The position numbers and the translations under genes were made by a program. Shown one piece after another: positions 43,501 to 50,816 of a DNA stretch of 64,000 bases. Position 1 is the stretch's first letter. Every line of letters begins with the position of its first letter. The notes beneath the pieces are model-generated. The model was not told where the DNA came from, did not search any database, and saw nothing but the letters and a program-made list of their open reading frames with translations. This DNA comes from CAZTGZ01 sp964613385. GTDB lineage: Bacteria > Bacteroidota > Bacteroidia > NS11-12g > UBA9320. Location of the stretch: contig CAZTGZ010000010.1 of assembly GCA_964613385.1 (NCBI GenBank), positions 1 to 64,000 on the forward strand. Reading direction: 5' to 3'.

Positions 43501-44135
43501 AGGTGGCTCATGAGATCAAAAATCCACTGACTCCCATGAAGTTGAATATACAACACCTGCAGCGAGCCTGGGACGATAAGAGTGATAAGCTGGAAACAAC
43601 TTTCCAGAAAGTAACAAGAATTTTGATTGAGCAGATTGACAGCTTGTCAAACCTGGCGTCGAGTTTCAGTGATTTCGCCAGGCTGCCGAAAGAACAAATC
43701 AGTGTTTTTGATTTAAGAGAGATTGTACAGGACACGGTACACTTGTTCGAAAAATCATCATCGGTTCACTTTAAAATTTTCGTTCCGTCATTTGCGGTAT
43801 TGGTTGAAGCAGATCGGGAGCAACTCATTCGAGTCTTTAATAACTTGATTAAGAACAGCATACAGGCTATTGAGGATGAAAATCAGGGGCTGATAGAAGT
43901 AAAGATGGAGGTAGACCAAGGGAAGGTACGCACCTATATTTTAGATAATGGCTCAGGAATACCGGAGACCTTAAAAGACAAGATTTTCGTCCCTAATTTC
44001 AGTACCAAGAACAGCGGCATGGGATTGGGATTGGCCATTTGCAGAAAGATCATTGAAAGCAGTGGTGGTACCATCAAGTTCAGATCTTCACAAAATCAAA
44101 CAGAATTTGTGGTTGAATTAAATATAAAAGCATGA
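40533..44135 (+). CDS. NtrY-like sensor histidine kinase with about 12 membrane helices
   Basis: A 1200-residue inner-membrane kinase starting at TTG inside the hldD stop. An N-terminal helix and a periplasmic domain (about 35-185) are followed by about eight helices (about 190-440), a second periplasmic domain (about 450-665), a pair of helices with a further sensory loop (about 670-900), HAMP (about 920-975), HisKA with H993 (VAHEIKNPLTPMKLN) and a full ATPase domain (NLIKNSIQAIE, DNGSGIP, GMGLGLAICRK). The kinase core is NtrY-like. No response regulator is adjacent, so the partner is unknown. Operon: hldD, this gene, redoxin, cytochrome-monooxygenase. Confidence 0.9.
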   Translation: MRFLSHISGHFRWVLISSLLIIISFIIEHTHRTEADISTADLTKISEYLKVKSKEGHALIALIEAGNPSVFDSIRRNHPHKQWEALVLENDIPVWWTSAEFGPDTGLFNLNPPGLFETRNKTFWVHNSESGNRKVFVAFPLQYYELGETHYLFPLPGGFEIELGNNLPQSIPIPGFEGISLRVMEQQQGSLPALILLAFAFFILGAVSLFRKLNRVQVIYTILLWSVLRWLLYARLLGVWLSNLEIMDPKIYASSFLLPSLGDLILHVVFSAFLLNLLSVLSFKKVPEIWRSLIATILTFFITDLCLSLLKGLVLDSSISFNPATIVSLNGYSILASLTACILVYLWMRWIEVFGNINFNKSNIFMVLLGGLSFALFQIIDGNRTLQSLWVPVIVSALGLYVAHYKRELGNTANFLWSLFLSSVLAASAIYFFNRIHEKEYLNFYANKLVTEKDIEAEYEFMRMENKLVAEFLVPEDFNNYMVRREQFEKRLRRLFFTGYLDKYEIRVYSFDSLGHSLSGKSDYTFGYLNDLYNLNAMPTMSNHFYHIKDPTVINGYIARFDNCDLEGHNGSAFLVLQPKFIQVPHLFPRLLKKGKPSSGIDISGYSYGIYVNGRLMHQKGDFAYPLAFLSGTFRPGKIGFLSRRYVHFVNLHSTLITVVLSRPENILSEAFSLFTLLFILLFIATSLWILLLRAGYTAFKIEALVSSDVLHKLARESSPFAFSLLSVRIRLALIGLLTAGLLVSVWLTTRYVQNNYNERIRESLHNRLLDAANQLQNENSLAFKLKNADSRQLLINQLSDQNRQVFHLYSSNGELLASSEPQLFEQKIIGRLMHPIAYEQLHRSRVSKFQQNESLAGLNYQAAYVPLLDERRALLAYLNLPYLSEEEELGREVSDFLLAYINLYFLLLLMALGLAWYISKRITRPLTMVRNKISQMVLGGKNEMIEYAQQDEIGQLVKQYNRMIMELEESAMKLSESEREMAWREMARQVAHEIKNPLTPMKLNIQHLQRAWDDKSDKLETTFQKVTRILIEQIDSLSNLASSFSDFARLPKEQISVFDLREIVQDTVHLFEKSSSVHFKIFVPSFAVLVEADREQLIRVFNNLIKNSIQAIEDENQGLIEVKMEVDQGKVRTYILDNGSGIPETLKDKIFVPNFSTKNSGMGLGLAICRKIIESSGGTIKFRSSQNQTEFVVELNIKA

Positions 44136-44680
44136 GGTTGATTTTATTCTTATTGGTGTTGCCTTTTTTGATAGGTTGTGGCTCAAAAAGTGATATGCCT
44201 GACGTGTTTGATTCAAAAGGAAACAAAGTGGGGCTCTCAGGTCAAAAATATGTGCTGATGTTTATGGTTCCCGACTGTCCCTGGGCACAGCGATATTATT
44301 CAGGCTTTGAGGCACTTTCAAAAGACCCGGAATCCGATTCATGGAAATTTGCCTTGATATTACCAGGGAAGGACTATAAAGCTGCGGATTTGAAGGATTT
44401 CAAACAGCTGACAGGTTGTTCGCTTCCGATTTACAGAGATCCTGAATTTCAGTTGACTAAATGGGCTAAGGCGAGCATTTCTCCGGAGTTTTTTGTGATT
44501 GACGCGCAATCCGAATTGAAATATGGGGGAGCATTTGACAATCGGGTGAGTGACCTTGGAACCTACAGAGCTGAGGCTGATACATTTTTTGTTCAGCAGG
44601 CAATGGCGCGTCTCAAAAACAACCCTACAAAAGGCACAATTCGCACCAAGGCAATCGGATGCTATCTGGAGTATGAATAA
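44132..44680 (+). CDS. Redoxin-like (thioredoxin-fold) lipoprotein
   Basis: A 182-residue predicted lipoprotein: short signal with lipobox FLIGC (cysteine near 16) and a thioredoxin-fold domain (about 25-165; KYVLMFMVPDCPWAQRY, SPEFFVIDAQSELKYGG). The usual CxxC is absent; one cysteine remains at DCPWA (peroxiredoxin-like position), with others at TGCSLP and near the C-terminus (IGCYLE). This type of redoxin is widely paired with cytochrome c/copper-monooxygenase proteins like its neighbour. It overlaps the kinase by 4 bases and the next gene by 8. It may support metal or heme loading of that neighbour, an inference from context. Confidence 0.8.
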   Translation: MRLILFLLVLPFLIGCGSKSDMPDVFDSKGNKVGLSGQKYVLMFMVPDCPWAQRYYSGFEALSKDPESDSWKFALILPGKDYKAADLKDFKQLTGCSLPIYRDPEFQLTKWAKASISPEFFVIDAQSELKYGGAFDNRVSDLGTYRAEADTFFVQQAMARLKNNPTKGTIRTKAIGCYLEYE

Positions 44681-46043
44681 ACAGATATTTCTAATTTACC
44701 TGTTCATTATTGTAGGGATTTCAGCATGCCAAAAATCGGGCACACCTACCTATTATGCTGATATAGAGCCTTTATTGCAAAAGCATTGTATTTCATGTCA
44801 CAGACCGGACGGAGCCGCGCCGTTCAGTCTAATGTCTCAAAAAGAAGTATATCGGAAAAAGAAGACCATACGAAAAGTGGTGAAAGATAGATATATGCCA
44901 CCGTGGCCGGCTGATCCGTCGTATTCGCATTTTATCGGGGAAAAATATTTAAGTGATGCAGACATTGAGAAAATTGTCGATTGGGTTGATGCCGGTGCAC
45001 CATTAGGCAAACCTGTGCGGCGGGATGAAGTTGTTTATCCCGCGTATTCAACCCTGGGTACGCCGGATTTAACTCTTTATTTAGACAGCATTCCTGTTTT
45101 CGGGAATGCAAAAGATAGATTTCTGGTGGTAAAAGTGCCGTTCTTATTAGATTCTGATACCTTTATCAGAGCCATTGAATTTGTTCCTGGCAATCGAAAT
45201 CTGGTTCATCACATGAATGGACATTTGTTGATGTATGATTGGGAAGCTAAAAAAGACCCATTCGATGGGGAAAGGATTGCCGATGTGGAGTTGCAGTCGG
45301 GAACCGAATACATCCGTCAATTTGAAGCCTTAAAATTATACAATGATGATGGCTCCAAACCGGTCAGAATTCATTCGGCTGTTAATTATTTGCCGGGAGT
45401 AGAGGGAGTGATGTATCCCGATGGAATTGGGGGAATCAGAGTTAAAAGAAAGGGAGCATTGGTGGCTAATGACATTCATTATGGACCGCAATCGAAGACC
45501 CAATTTGACCATAGCCGGGTGAACTTATTCTTTACTGACAAAGCACCGGAGCGCCCATTGTTTGAGATCATGCTCGGCACCAATGGCATCGTACCGGTTC
45601 GGCCAAAATTGTTTATTCCGGCAGATCAGGTCAAAACATTTTATTCTAGCTATGTAGTGCCTGAAGATATGAGTATTTTGACCCTGAATCCGCATATGCA
45701 CTTGTTGGGAAAGTCGTTTAAAGCTTGGGCGGTGAAGCCAACCGGTGATACAATACCGTTGATCCACATTCCAAAGTGGGATTTCAAATGGCAATATTTT
45801 TATACATTCCCCAGAATGGTACCAGTACCGGCAGGCAGTTTGATAGAGATGCAGGCCGTATTCGATAATACAAGTAACAACCCGTTCAATCCATTCCGCC
45901 CACCGGTCGATATTTCCGAACGTACCGACTTAGGAGGAGCGGGTATGAGAACCACAGATGAAATGCTGCAGTTTATTATCACTTGTACCAAATACAGACC
46001 GGGCGATGAAAATGTTTCATTGGAAAGAACCAAATCTAAATAG
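44673..46043 (+). CDS. Cytochrome c / copper type II ascorbate-dependent monooxygenase-like lipoprotein
   Basis: About 456 residues from the ATG at 44673, which overlaps the redoxin stop by 8 bases; the longer frame is an artefact inside that gene. Signal with lipobox ISAC (C19), then a small cytochrome c domain with heme motif CISCH (39-43) and GAAPFSLMS, then two beta domains resembling peptidylglycine-hydroxylating monooxygenase: LVHHMNGH (HH at 179-180), NDIHYGP and PHMHLLGK (H341, H343) are the candidate copper ligands. It would act in the periplasm or outer membrane as a redox enzyme; substrate unknown. The stop overlaps the convergent LuxE-like gene by 8 bases. Confidence 0.85.
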   Translation: MNKQIFLIYLFIIVGISACQKSGTPTYYADIEPLLQKHCISCHRPDGAAPFSLMSQKEVYRKKKTIRKVVKDRYMPPWPADPSYSHFIGEKYLSDADIEKIVDWVDAGAPLGKPVRRDEVVYPAYSTLGTPDLTLYLDSIPVFGNAKDRFLVVKVPFLLDSDTFIRAIEFVPGNRNLVHHMNGHLLMYDWEAKKDPFDGERIADVELQSGTEYIRQFEALKLYNDDGSKPVRIHSAVNYLPGVEGVMYPDGIGGIRVKRKGALVANDIHYGPQSKTQFDHSRVNLFFTDKAPERPLFEIMLGTNGIVPVRPKLFIPADQVKTFYSSYVVPEDMSILTLNPHMHLLGKSFKAWAVKPTGDTIPLIHIPKWDFKWQYFYTFPRMVPVPAGSLIEMQAVFDNTSNNPFNPFRPPVDISERTDLGGAGMRTTDEMLQFIITCTKYRPGDENVSLERTKSK

Positions 46044-47004
46044 CCAATAAGCTGCAACCGCGAATATCACTGTGGTCCATCCTGCCCAGTATTTCGAAAG
46101 TATGGTCGTTGTGAAGTATGCCTAAATCTGAAGTTGAGATAAAGGCACATTGGGTATACCCGCTGAGATCTATAATATCAACCTTTCCAGTGCGCGAATT
46201 CGCAATGGTTTCGAAGGGGTCATTTTTATCTCGAATGAGCACCCTGGCCCATGGCAGATTTTCATATAAAGCATTTTTACGAGCGTAAAACATGGCGTGT
46301 AACTCAGTCATTCCATATTCAGAATGAATTCGGGCATTTGGGAATGCCTCTAATAATTCGGCATAAATTTCGGCCCTGACCGGCTCTTTTTCTCTTCCTT
46401 TCATCCCTCCGGTTTCGATGATGTGAAAAGGTATACTGAGCGGTTCAGACATGCTTTGGGCCAGTTCGAGCAAGCTCCACGTTACCCCGAAAAGATAGGC
46501 ATTCGGGTTCTTAACCAACCAATCAACCGCTGTGTGATTGTGATGCATTAGAAATGGATAATGGCCCGGATGATAATGGTGCATCAGCGATTTGACCATA
46601 TATATCAGGGATGAGTCTTCCCTTTCCTGATATCCGGGCAGCATGGCCCCGATGGTATGGGGTCCATTCCCGAAAAACCGGGTAAATGTGGCAAGCGCAA
46701 TTTGATCTGAATAAGTTTCATCGCACAAATAGGATATACTTTGGCCCGTGCCTGTAGTCGAAGAACTTCTGAATACCCGATTCGGAATCAAGTCCGGTAG
46801 ATGCATTTTATGATTTTTCCAAAATTCAACGGGCAGACAGGGAATCTGACTATAGTGTTCTATTTTTGAGGGGTTGATACCCAGGTGTTCAATGAAAAGA
46901 CGATAAACGGGGTTATTTTTCGATTGAAATTGAAATAATTGAAGGGCATAATCGTTGAACGACTGAATATCCAATGAGCGCAATTGTTCAACACTAAATT
47001 TCAT
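46036..47004 (-). CDS. LuxE/PaaK-like acyl-protein synthetase family protein
   Basis: About 322 residues from the ATG at 47004 (MKFSVEQLRSLD); an upstream ATG at 47028 adds eight residues. It belongs to the LuxE-like ANL adenylate-forming group: FRSSSTTGTGQSISYL (nucleotide loop), EYGMTELHAMFY (adenylation motif), and the final DLGILHNDHTFEILGR. These enzymes activate carboxylic acids as AMP esters; luciferase genes are absent, so the target is something else, possibly an envelope acyl group. Its 5' end overlaps head-to-head with the plus-strand lipoprotein gene. Confidence 0.87.
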   Translation of the reverse strand: MKFSVEQLRSLDIQSFNDYALQLFQFQSKNNPVYRLFIEHLGINPSKIEHYSQIPCLPVEFWKNHKMHLPDLIPNRVFRSSSTTGTGQSISYLCDETYSDQIALATFTRFFGNGPHTIGAMLPGYQEREDSSLIYMVKSLMHHYHPGHYPFLMHHNHTAVDWLVKNPNAYLFGVTWSLLELAQSMSEPLSIPFHIIETGGMKGREKEPVRAEIYAELLEAFPNARIHSEYGMTELHAMFYARKNALYENLPWARVLIRDKNDPFETIANSRTGKVDIIDLSGYTQCAFISTSDLGILHNDHTFEILGRMDHSDIRGCSLLAI

Positions 47005-47526
47005 ATCAGGGCTTTCAAAATTAACCATATAGTTTGGTTAAGCTGGATTTTGATGAGTCTGAATGCCTGTTCAGATCCGGAAGAGATACATATTCCTATG
47101 CTTGAATTTGACAGATATGATCTAATTAAAGAGGTAAATTCGAACCGGGATTCTTTGCTCATACTGCACATTAAATACAGCGATGAAGACGGAGATATCG
47201 GTCTTGGTCCTGCTGACACTTTTCCGCCTTACCATGAGGGAATGAACCGATATAATTTATGGGTAGATATTTTTGATGAAGACAATGGAGGCTTAGATAC
47301 CATAACCATTGGTAGCACGAGTATTCCTCAAAATTTTCATCAAAGAATACCAGATCTTCGTCCTACAGGTAAAAGCAAGTATATAGAAGGCTCTATTGAA
47401 GTCAGTTATGATGCGGGTTCTCTTACATTGTATCCGGATAAGATCAGGGTGTTTATGACTTTATTGGATCGAAAATTACATCAAAGCCAAAAAATTGATG
47501 TTGGTTCCATTTACCTGACCCACTGA
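46984..47526 (+). CDS. Hypothetical lipoprotein
   Basis: A protein of up to 180 residues. A hydrophobic signal-like stretch (IVWLSWILMSLNAC) ends in a good lipobox with the acceptor cysteine near residue 29, but no ATG lies ahead of it in frame: the open frame begins at TTG (46984), and the first ATG is inside the signal. The true start is therefore TTG or another rare codon, within the start region of the divergent LuxE-like gene. The mature part is beta-rich with SDEDGDIGLGPADTFPP, as in several Bacteroidota surface lipoproteins. No family is assigned. Confidence 0.65.
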   Translation: MFNTKFHIRAFKINHIVWLSWILMSLNACSDPEEIHIPMLEFDRYDLIKEVNSNRDSLLILHIKYSDEDGDIGLGPADTFPPYHEGMNRYNLWVDIFDEDNGGLDTITIGSTSIPQNFHQRIPDLRPTGKSKYIEGSIEVSYDAGSLTLYPDKIRVFMTLLDRKLHQSQKIDVGSIYLTH

Positions 47527-47657
47527 ATGTATATTATACTAAACAACAAGAACTCAGGTCAAATGCTCAAAAAATCCTTAATATTGCAGACTTTCGGTAA
47601 ATCAAGGCCTATTCAAAGCCATGGAACGGCATTTGTATCTCTGAAGAAAATGTTTTT

Positions 47658-48266
47658 ATGAAAATCGTGAATATCAAATTAAAATTCTTTGCTCTGTTGT
47701 TCGCAACGCTGGCCTTTACTACAGCGGAAGCCCAAAAATTTGCTTATGTAGATACAGAGTTTATTCTGGAACAATTGCCTTCATATCGTTCAGCTCAGAA
47801 ACAAATTGATGAAATGAGCGAAAAATGGCAAAAGGAAATTGATAAGATGTATGCCGATATAGATAAGATGTATAAGGATTATCAGGCGGAAAAGGTGATT
47901 CTAAGCGGAGAACTTCAAAAAAAGCGTGAAGAAGAGATCATTGCCAAAGAAAGGGAAGTTAAGAAATTTCAGCAGGACAAGTTTGGATACGAAGGCGAAT
48001 TGTTCAAGAAAAGACAGGAATTGATCAAGCCCATCCAGGATCAGGTGTACGATGCCATTCAGAAAATTGCAAAGGATGATGCTCTGGATTTCATTTTCGA
48101 CAAATCTGGCGATATGGTGATGTTATTCACCAACTCAAAATATGATAAAAGTGGTGAAGTTCTTGCCGCATTAGGCGTAGTGACCAATACAAAGGATAAC
48201 CCCGGAAGTAAGCCCGGCAATCAGGATTTACCACCGGCAAATGACGAGAAATTGCCACCCAGATAG
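47658..48266 (+). CDS. OmpH/Skp family periplasmic chaperone (first copy)
   Basis: A 202-residue protein: signal peptide (1-25, ending AEAQ), then KFAYVDTEFILEQLPSYRSAQKQ and a long lysine-rich coiled coil (about 45-145), then DALDFIFDKSGDMVM and a flexible proline-rich tail. This is the Skp/OmpH fold, which keeps outer-membrane proteins soluble on the way to the BAM machine. It is followed 27 bases later by a paralogue and then murI, the usual Bacteroidota order; bamA, which normally precedes, is missing here. Confidence 0.92.
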   Translation: MKIVNIKLKFFALLFATLAFTTAEAQKFAYVDTEFILEQLPSYRSAQKQIDEMSEKWQKEIDKMYADIDKMYKDYQAEKVILSGELQKKREEEIIAKEREVKKFQQDKFGYEGELFKKRQELIKPIQDQVYDAIQKIAKDDALDFIFDKSGDMVMLFTNSKYDKSGEVLAALGVVTNTKDNPGSKPGNQDLPPANDEKLPPR

Positions 48267-48293
48267 AAATCAGTAAATTAAATAAATACAAAT

Positions 48294-48821
48294 ATGAAAA
48301 GAGTGTTGATGGTGATGAGTTTGGTAGCCGCTGGCTTAGTTTCACAGGCTCAATCGAAAATTGCCCATGTTAATTCTGCCGATCTATTGCAAAAAATGCC
48401 TGAAATCAAGCAGATCGAAACTCAATTGGCCGACTATCAGAAAACGTATGAAAAGCAGTTGATGCAAATGCAAACAGACATACAGGAGAGAAGTGCGGCA
48501 CTGCAGGAAGATAAAACTTCTCCTAAAGCCATATTGGCGGTAAAACAAAAAGAATTGGAAGATATGTATGCCAATTATCAGCAATTGCAAGCCACAGCTC
48601 AGGATGATATTATGGCCAAGCGCGAAGAATTGCTTGAGCCTGTGATCAAAAAACTGAAAGATGCCATTGCTGCGGTAGCCAAAGAAAAGGGATACGAGTA
48701 TGTATTAGATTCAACCGAAGGTGGGGGACTAATATATGGAGAACCCAAGCACGATTTAATGGATGAAGTATTGAAGAAACTCAATATTCCAGTAACTCCG
48801 GCAGCCACTCCTTCTAAATAA
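48294..48821 (+). CDS. OmpH/Skp family periplasmic chaperone (second copy)
   Basis: A 175-residue paralogue of the preceding gene: signal peptide (1-20, ending SQAQ), SKIAHVNSADLLQKMPEIKQIETQL, a central coiled coil (about 45-115) and GYEYVLDSTEGGGLIYGEP near the end. Tandem OmpH genes with slightly different lengths probably form the jaws of a trimeric chaperone or serve different clients. It is 4 bases ahead of murI and is surely co-transcribed with it. Confidence 0.93.
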   Translation: MKRVLMVMSLVAAGLVSQAQSKIAHVNSADLLQKMPEIKQIETQLADYQKTYEKQLMQMQTDIQERSAALQEDKTSPKAILAVKQKELEDMYANYQQLQATAQDDIMAKREELLEPVIKKLKDAIAAVAKEKGYEYVLDSTEGGGLIYGEPKHDLMDEVLKKLNIPVTPAATPSK

Positions 48822-48825
48822 TTTA

Positions 48826-49644
48826 ATGTCCTTTACAGGGCACATGCCTTCACGAGAAGGCGCCATAGGAATTTTCGACTCGGGCATCGGTGGACTTACC
48901 GTTGCCCGGGAAATTATTCAAAACCTCCCCAATGAACATGTTATCTATTTTGGAGACACGGCGCATATGCCTTATGGGGATAAGTCAAGCGATGCGATCC
49001 GGTATTTTGTAGCCAAAATTTCCGACTTCCTGTATTTACAGGGTTGTAAAGCCATTGTAGTAGCCTGTAATACAGCCAGCAGCGTTTTAGAAAGGGCATC
49101 ATTGCCACCTGTTCCCAAAGAACTTATTATCAATGTTGTGGATCCCGTAGTAGATTATATCGCTGCCAATGATACCTGGAAAAATGTTGGCGTAATCGGT
49201 ACCAAACGAACCATCAGCAGCGGTATTTATGCCCGGCGACTTAAATCCAGAGCTGCGGGTATCAACGTCAAAAATCTGAGTACCCCTTTGCTTGCCCCGA
49301 TGATTGAAGAGGGTTTTTTCAATAACAATATATCCAAAGCCATCATTGCTTCCTACCTGGATAAAATAACGGATATTGATGCACTGGTTTTGGGCTGTAC
49401 GCATTATCCACTCATCAGAAATGAAATTGACGCCTACTATCGGGGTCAGATTCCATTATTGGAGGCTCCTGCTTTGGTCGCAGATCGATTAAAGAAGCAG
49501 TTGTCTGATGCAGATTTGTTAAATCATCATGAAGGAGGCAAGCATCAGTTCTTTGTTTCCGATTTTACACAGGGATTTCAGGAAGCTGCCTGTATGTTTT
49601 TCGGAAGGGATATTCATCTTGCTGAAAGGAATATCTGGAAATAA
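48826..49644 (+). CDS. murI: Glutamate racemase
   Basis: A 272-residue cytoplasmic enzyme that makes D-glutamate for peptidoglycan. Both catalytic cysteines are in place: C81 in VVACNTASS and C191 in LGCTHYP, with H193 beside the second. The N-terminal GIFDSGIGGLTVAREI (15-30 region) holds catalytic D18. Start at ATG 48826, four bases after the OmpH stop. A small hairpin follows the stop codon. Confidence 0.97.
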   Translation: MSFTGHMPSREGAIGIFDSGIGGLTVAREIIQNLPNEHVIYFGDTAHMPYGDKSSDAIRYFVAKISDFLYLQGCKAIVVACNTASSVLERASLPPVPKELIINVVDPVVDYIAANDTWKNVGVIGTKRTISSGIYARRLKSRAAGINVKNLSTPLLAPMIEEGFFNNNISKAIIASYLDKITDIDALVLGCTHYPLIRNEIDAYYRGQIPLLEAPALVADRLKKQLSDADLLNHHEGGKHQFFVSDFTQGFQEAACMFFGRDIHLAERNIWK

Positions 49645-49671
49645 TGTCAGAAGCCTGACAATCGATTTTTT
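49645..49671 (+). terminator. Possible terminator after murI
   Basis: TGTCAG-AAGC-CTGACA forms a 6-bp stem with a 4-base loop, then four bases (ATCG) plus A and a run of six Ts (49666-49671). The stem is short and the T run is offset, so efficiency is uncertain. Confidence 0.4.
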
Positions 49672-49741
49672 ATTTCATTCGAATTTCCTCTATCTTAGCA
49701 GTACGAAATGTATTGGAATATTCATCTTCTGAGTTGGCGAG

Positions 49742-50731
49742 GTGCGAGTGACAAGTAAAATTCTAATTACAGACCCCCTTCATCCGGTCTTTTGGGATTT
49801 ACTGAAGGACGATTTCCACATCGATTATTTTCCTGAAATACATTATTCCGAAGTGCTTAATAGAATTTCGGAATACGAAATTCTCGTATTAAGAACTGGA
49901 TTTTACGCAGATGAGCAACTATTTGAACGGGCAACCCGTCTGAAAATTATAGCGCGTGCCGGTGCCGGTATGGACAATATTGATTTGGTGAGTGCCCAAA
50001 AGCATCAGGTAGTATGCCTGAATGCGCCGGAAGGTAATCGTGATGCGGTGGCAGAACAAACGATAGGAATGCTTTTGTCTTTATTGCATAATGTGGTTAA
50101 AGGAGATCGGGAGGTGAGAAATTTTCTCTGGCAACGGGAAGAAAATCGCGGAACTGAGCTCAAATATAAAACGGTAGGCATCATTGGATTCGGCAATACG
50201 GGATCAGAAGTGGGTAAAAGGCTCCTTGGATTTGGCTGTCGGATTTTGGCATATGATAAATATTTGTTGAATTACGGATATGATGGAATAGACGCCTGTA
50301 ATCTTGAAATGCTTCAAAAAGAGTCCGATATAGTTTGCCTGCATATTCCGCTAACGGATGAGACCCAGCATTGGGTGAATGATGATTTTTTAAATGCATT
50401 TCGCAAACCGATTTATATTTTAAATATGAGCCGGGGGCAAATTGTGGAAACATCAAGTTTAATCCGGGCATTGAATCATGGTAAAATACTGGGCATAGGA
50501 ACAGATGTGTTGGAAAACGAGAAGTTGAATACCCTGAGTTCCGAACAAAGAAATGATTTTAAGGATTTAATCGAAAGGGATAATGTGATCTTAACCCCGC
50601 ATATCGGCGGCTGGACACATGAATCTTATCGAAAGATTTCCGAAATACTTGCAAAAAAGATACAGAATTCATGGAGAGAACTGACAGAAAAAAGCAACAA
50701 TTTTGATGAACAGGTTCAAACTCATGGATAA
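49742..50731 (+). CDS. D-isomer-specific 2-hydroxyacid dehydrogenase
   Basis: A 329-residue NAD-dependent dehydrogenase related to phosphoglycerate dehydrogenase. N-terminal catalytic part includes RAGAGMDNID (72-81); cofactor loop is VGIIGFGNTGSEVG (145-158); active-site Arg lies in MSRGQIVE and the general acid His in LTPHIGGWTHES. The open frame starts with GTG at 49742, with another GTG at 49748 and no nearby ATG. It is not followed by a serA-type ACT domain, so 3-phosphoglycerate is possible but not certain. It stands alone between murI and the TonB receptor operon. Confidence 0.9.
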   Translation: MRVTSKILITDPLHPVFWDLLKDDFHIDYFPEIHYSEVLNRISEYEILVLRTGFYADEQLFERATRLKIIARAGAGMDNIDLVSAQKHQVVCLNAPEGNRDAVAEQTIGMLLSLLHNVVKGDREVRNFLWQREENRGTELKYKTVGIIGFGNTGSEVGKRLLGFGCRILAYDKYLLNYGYDGIDACNLEMLQKESDIVCLHIPLTDETQHWVNDDFLNAFRKPIYILNMSRGQIVETSSLIRALNHGKILGIGTDVLENEKLNTLSSEQRNDFKDLIERDNVILTPHIGGWTHESYRKISEILAKKIQNSWRELTEKSNNFDEQVQTHG

Positions 50732-50816
50732 TTTACTTTTTTTGCAGCATTATTGAATTATTAAATATTACCAAAGTTGGGATATTTTCGATAAAACAAG
50801 TAGTAACGAGTATTGT

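Noticed and set aside
46036..47004. Bioluminescence (lux) locus
   Set aside because: Only a LuxE-like adenylate-forming gene is present; luxA, luxB, luxC and luxD are absent.
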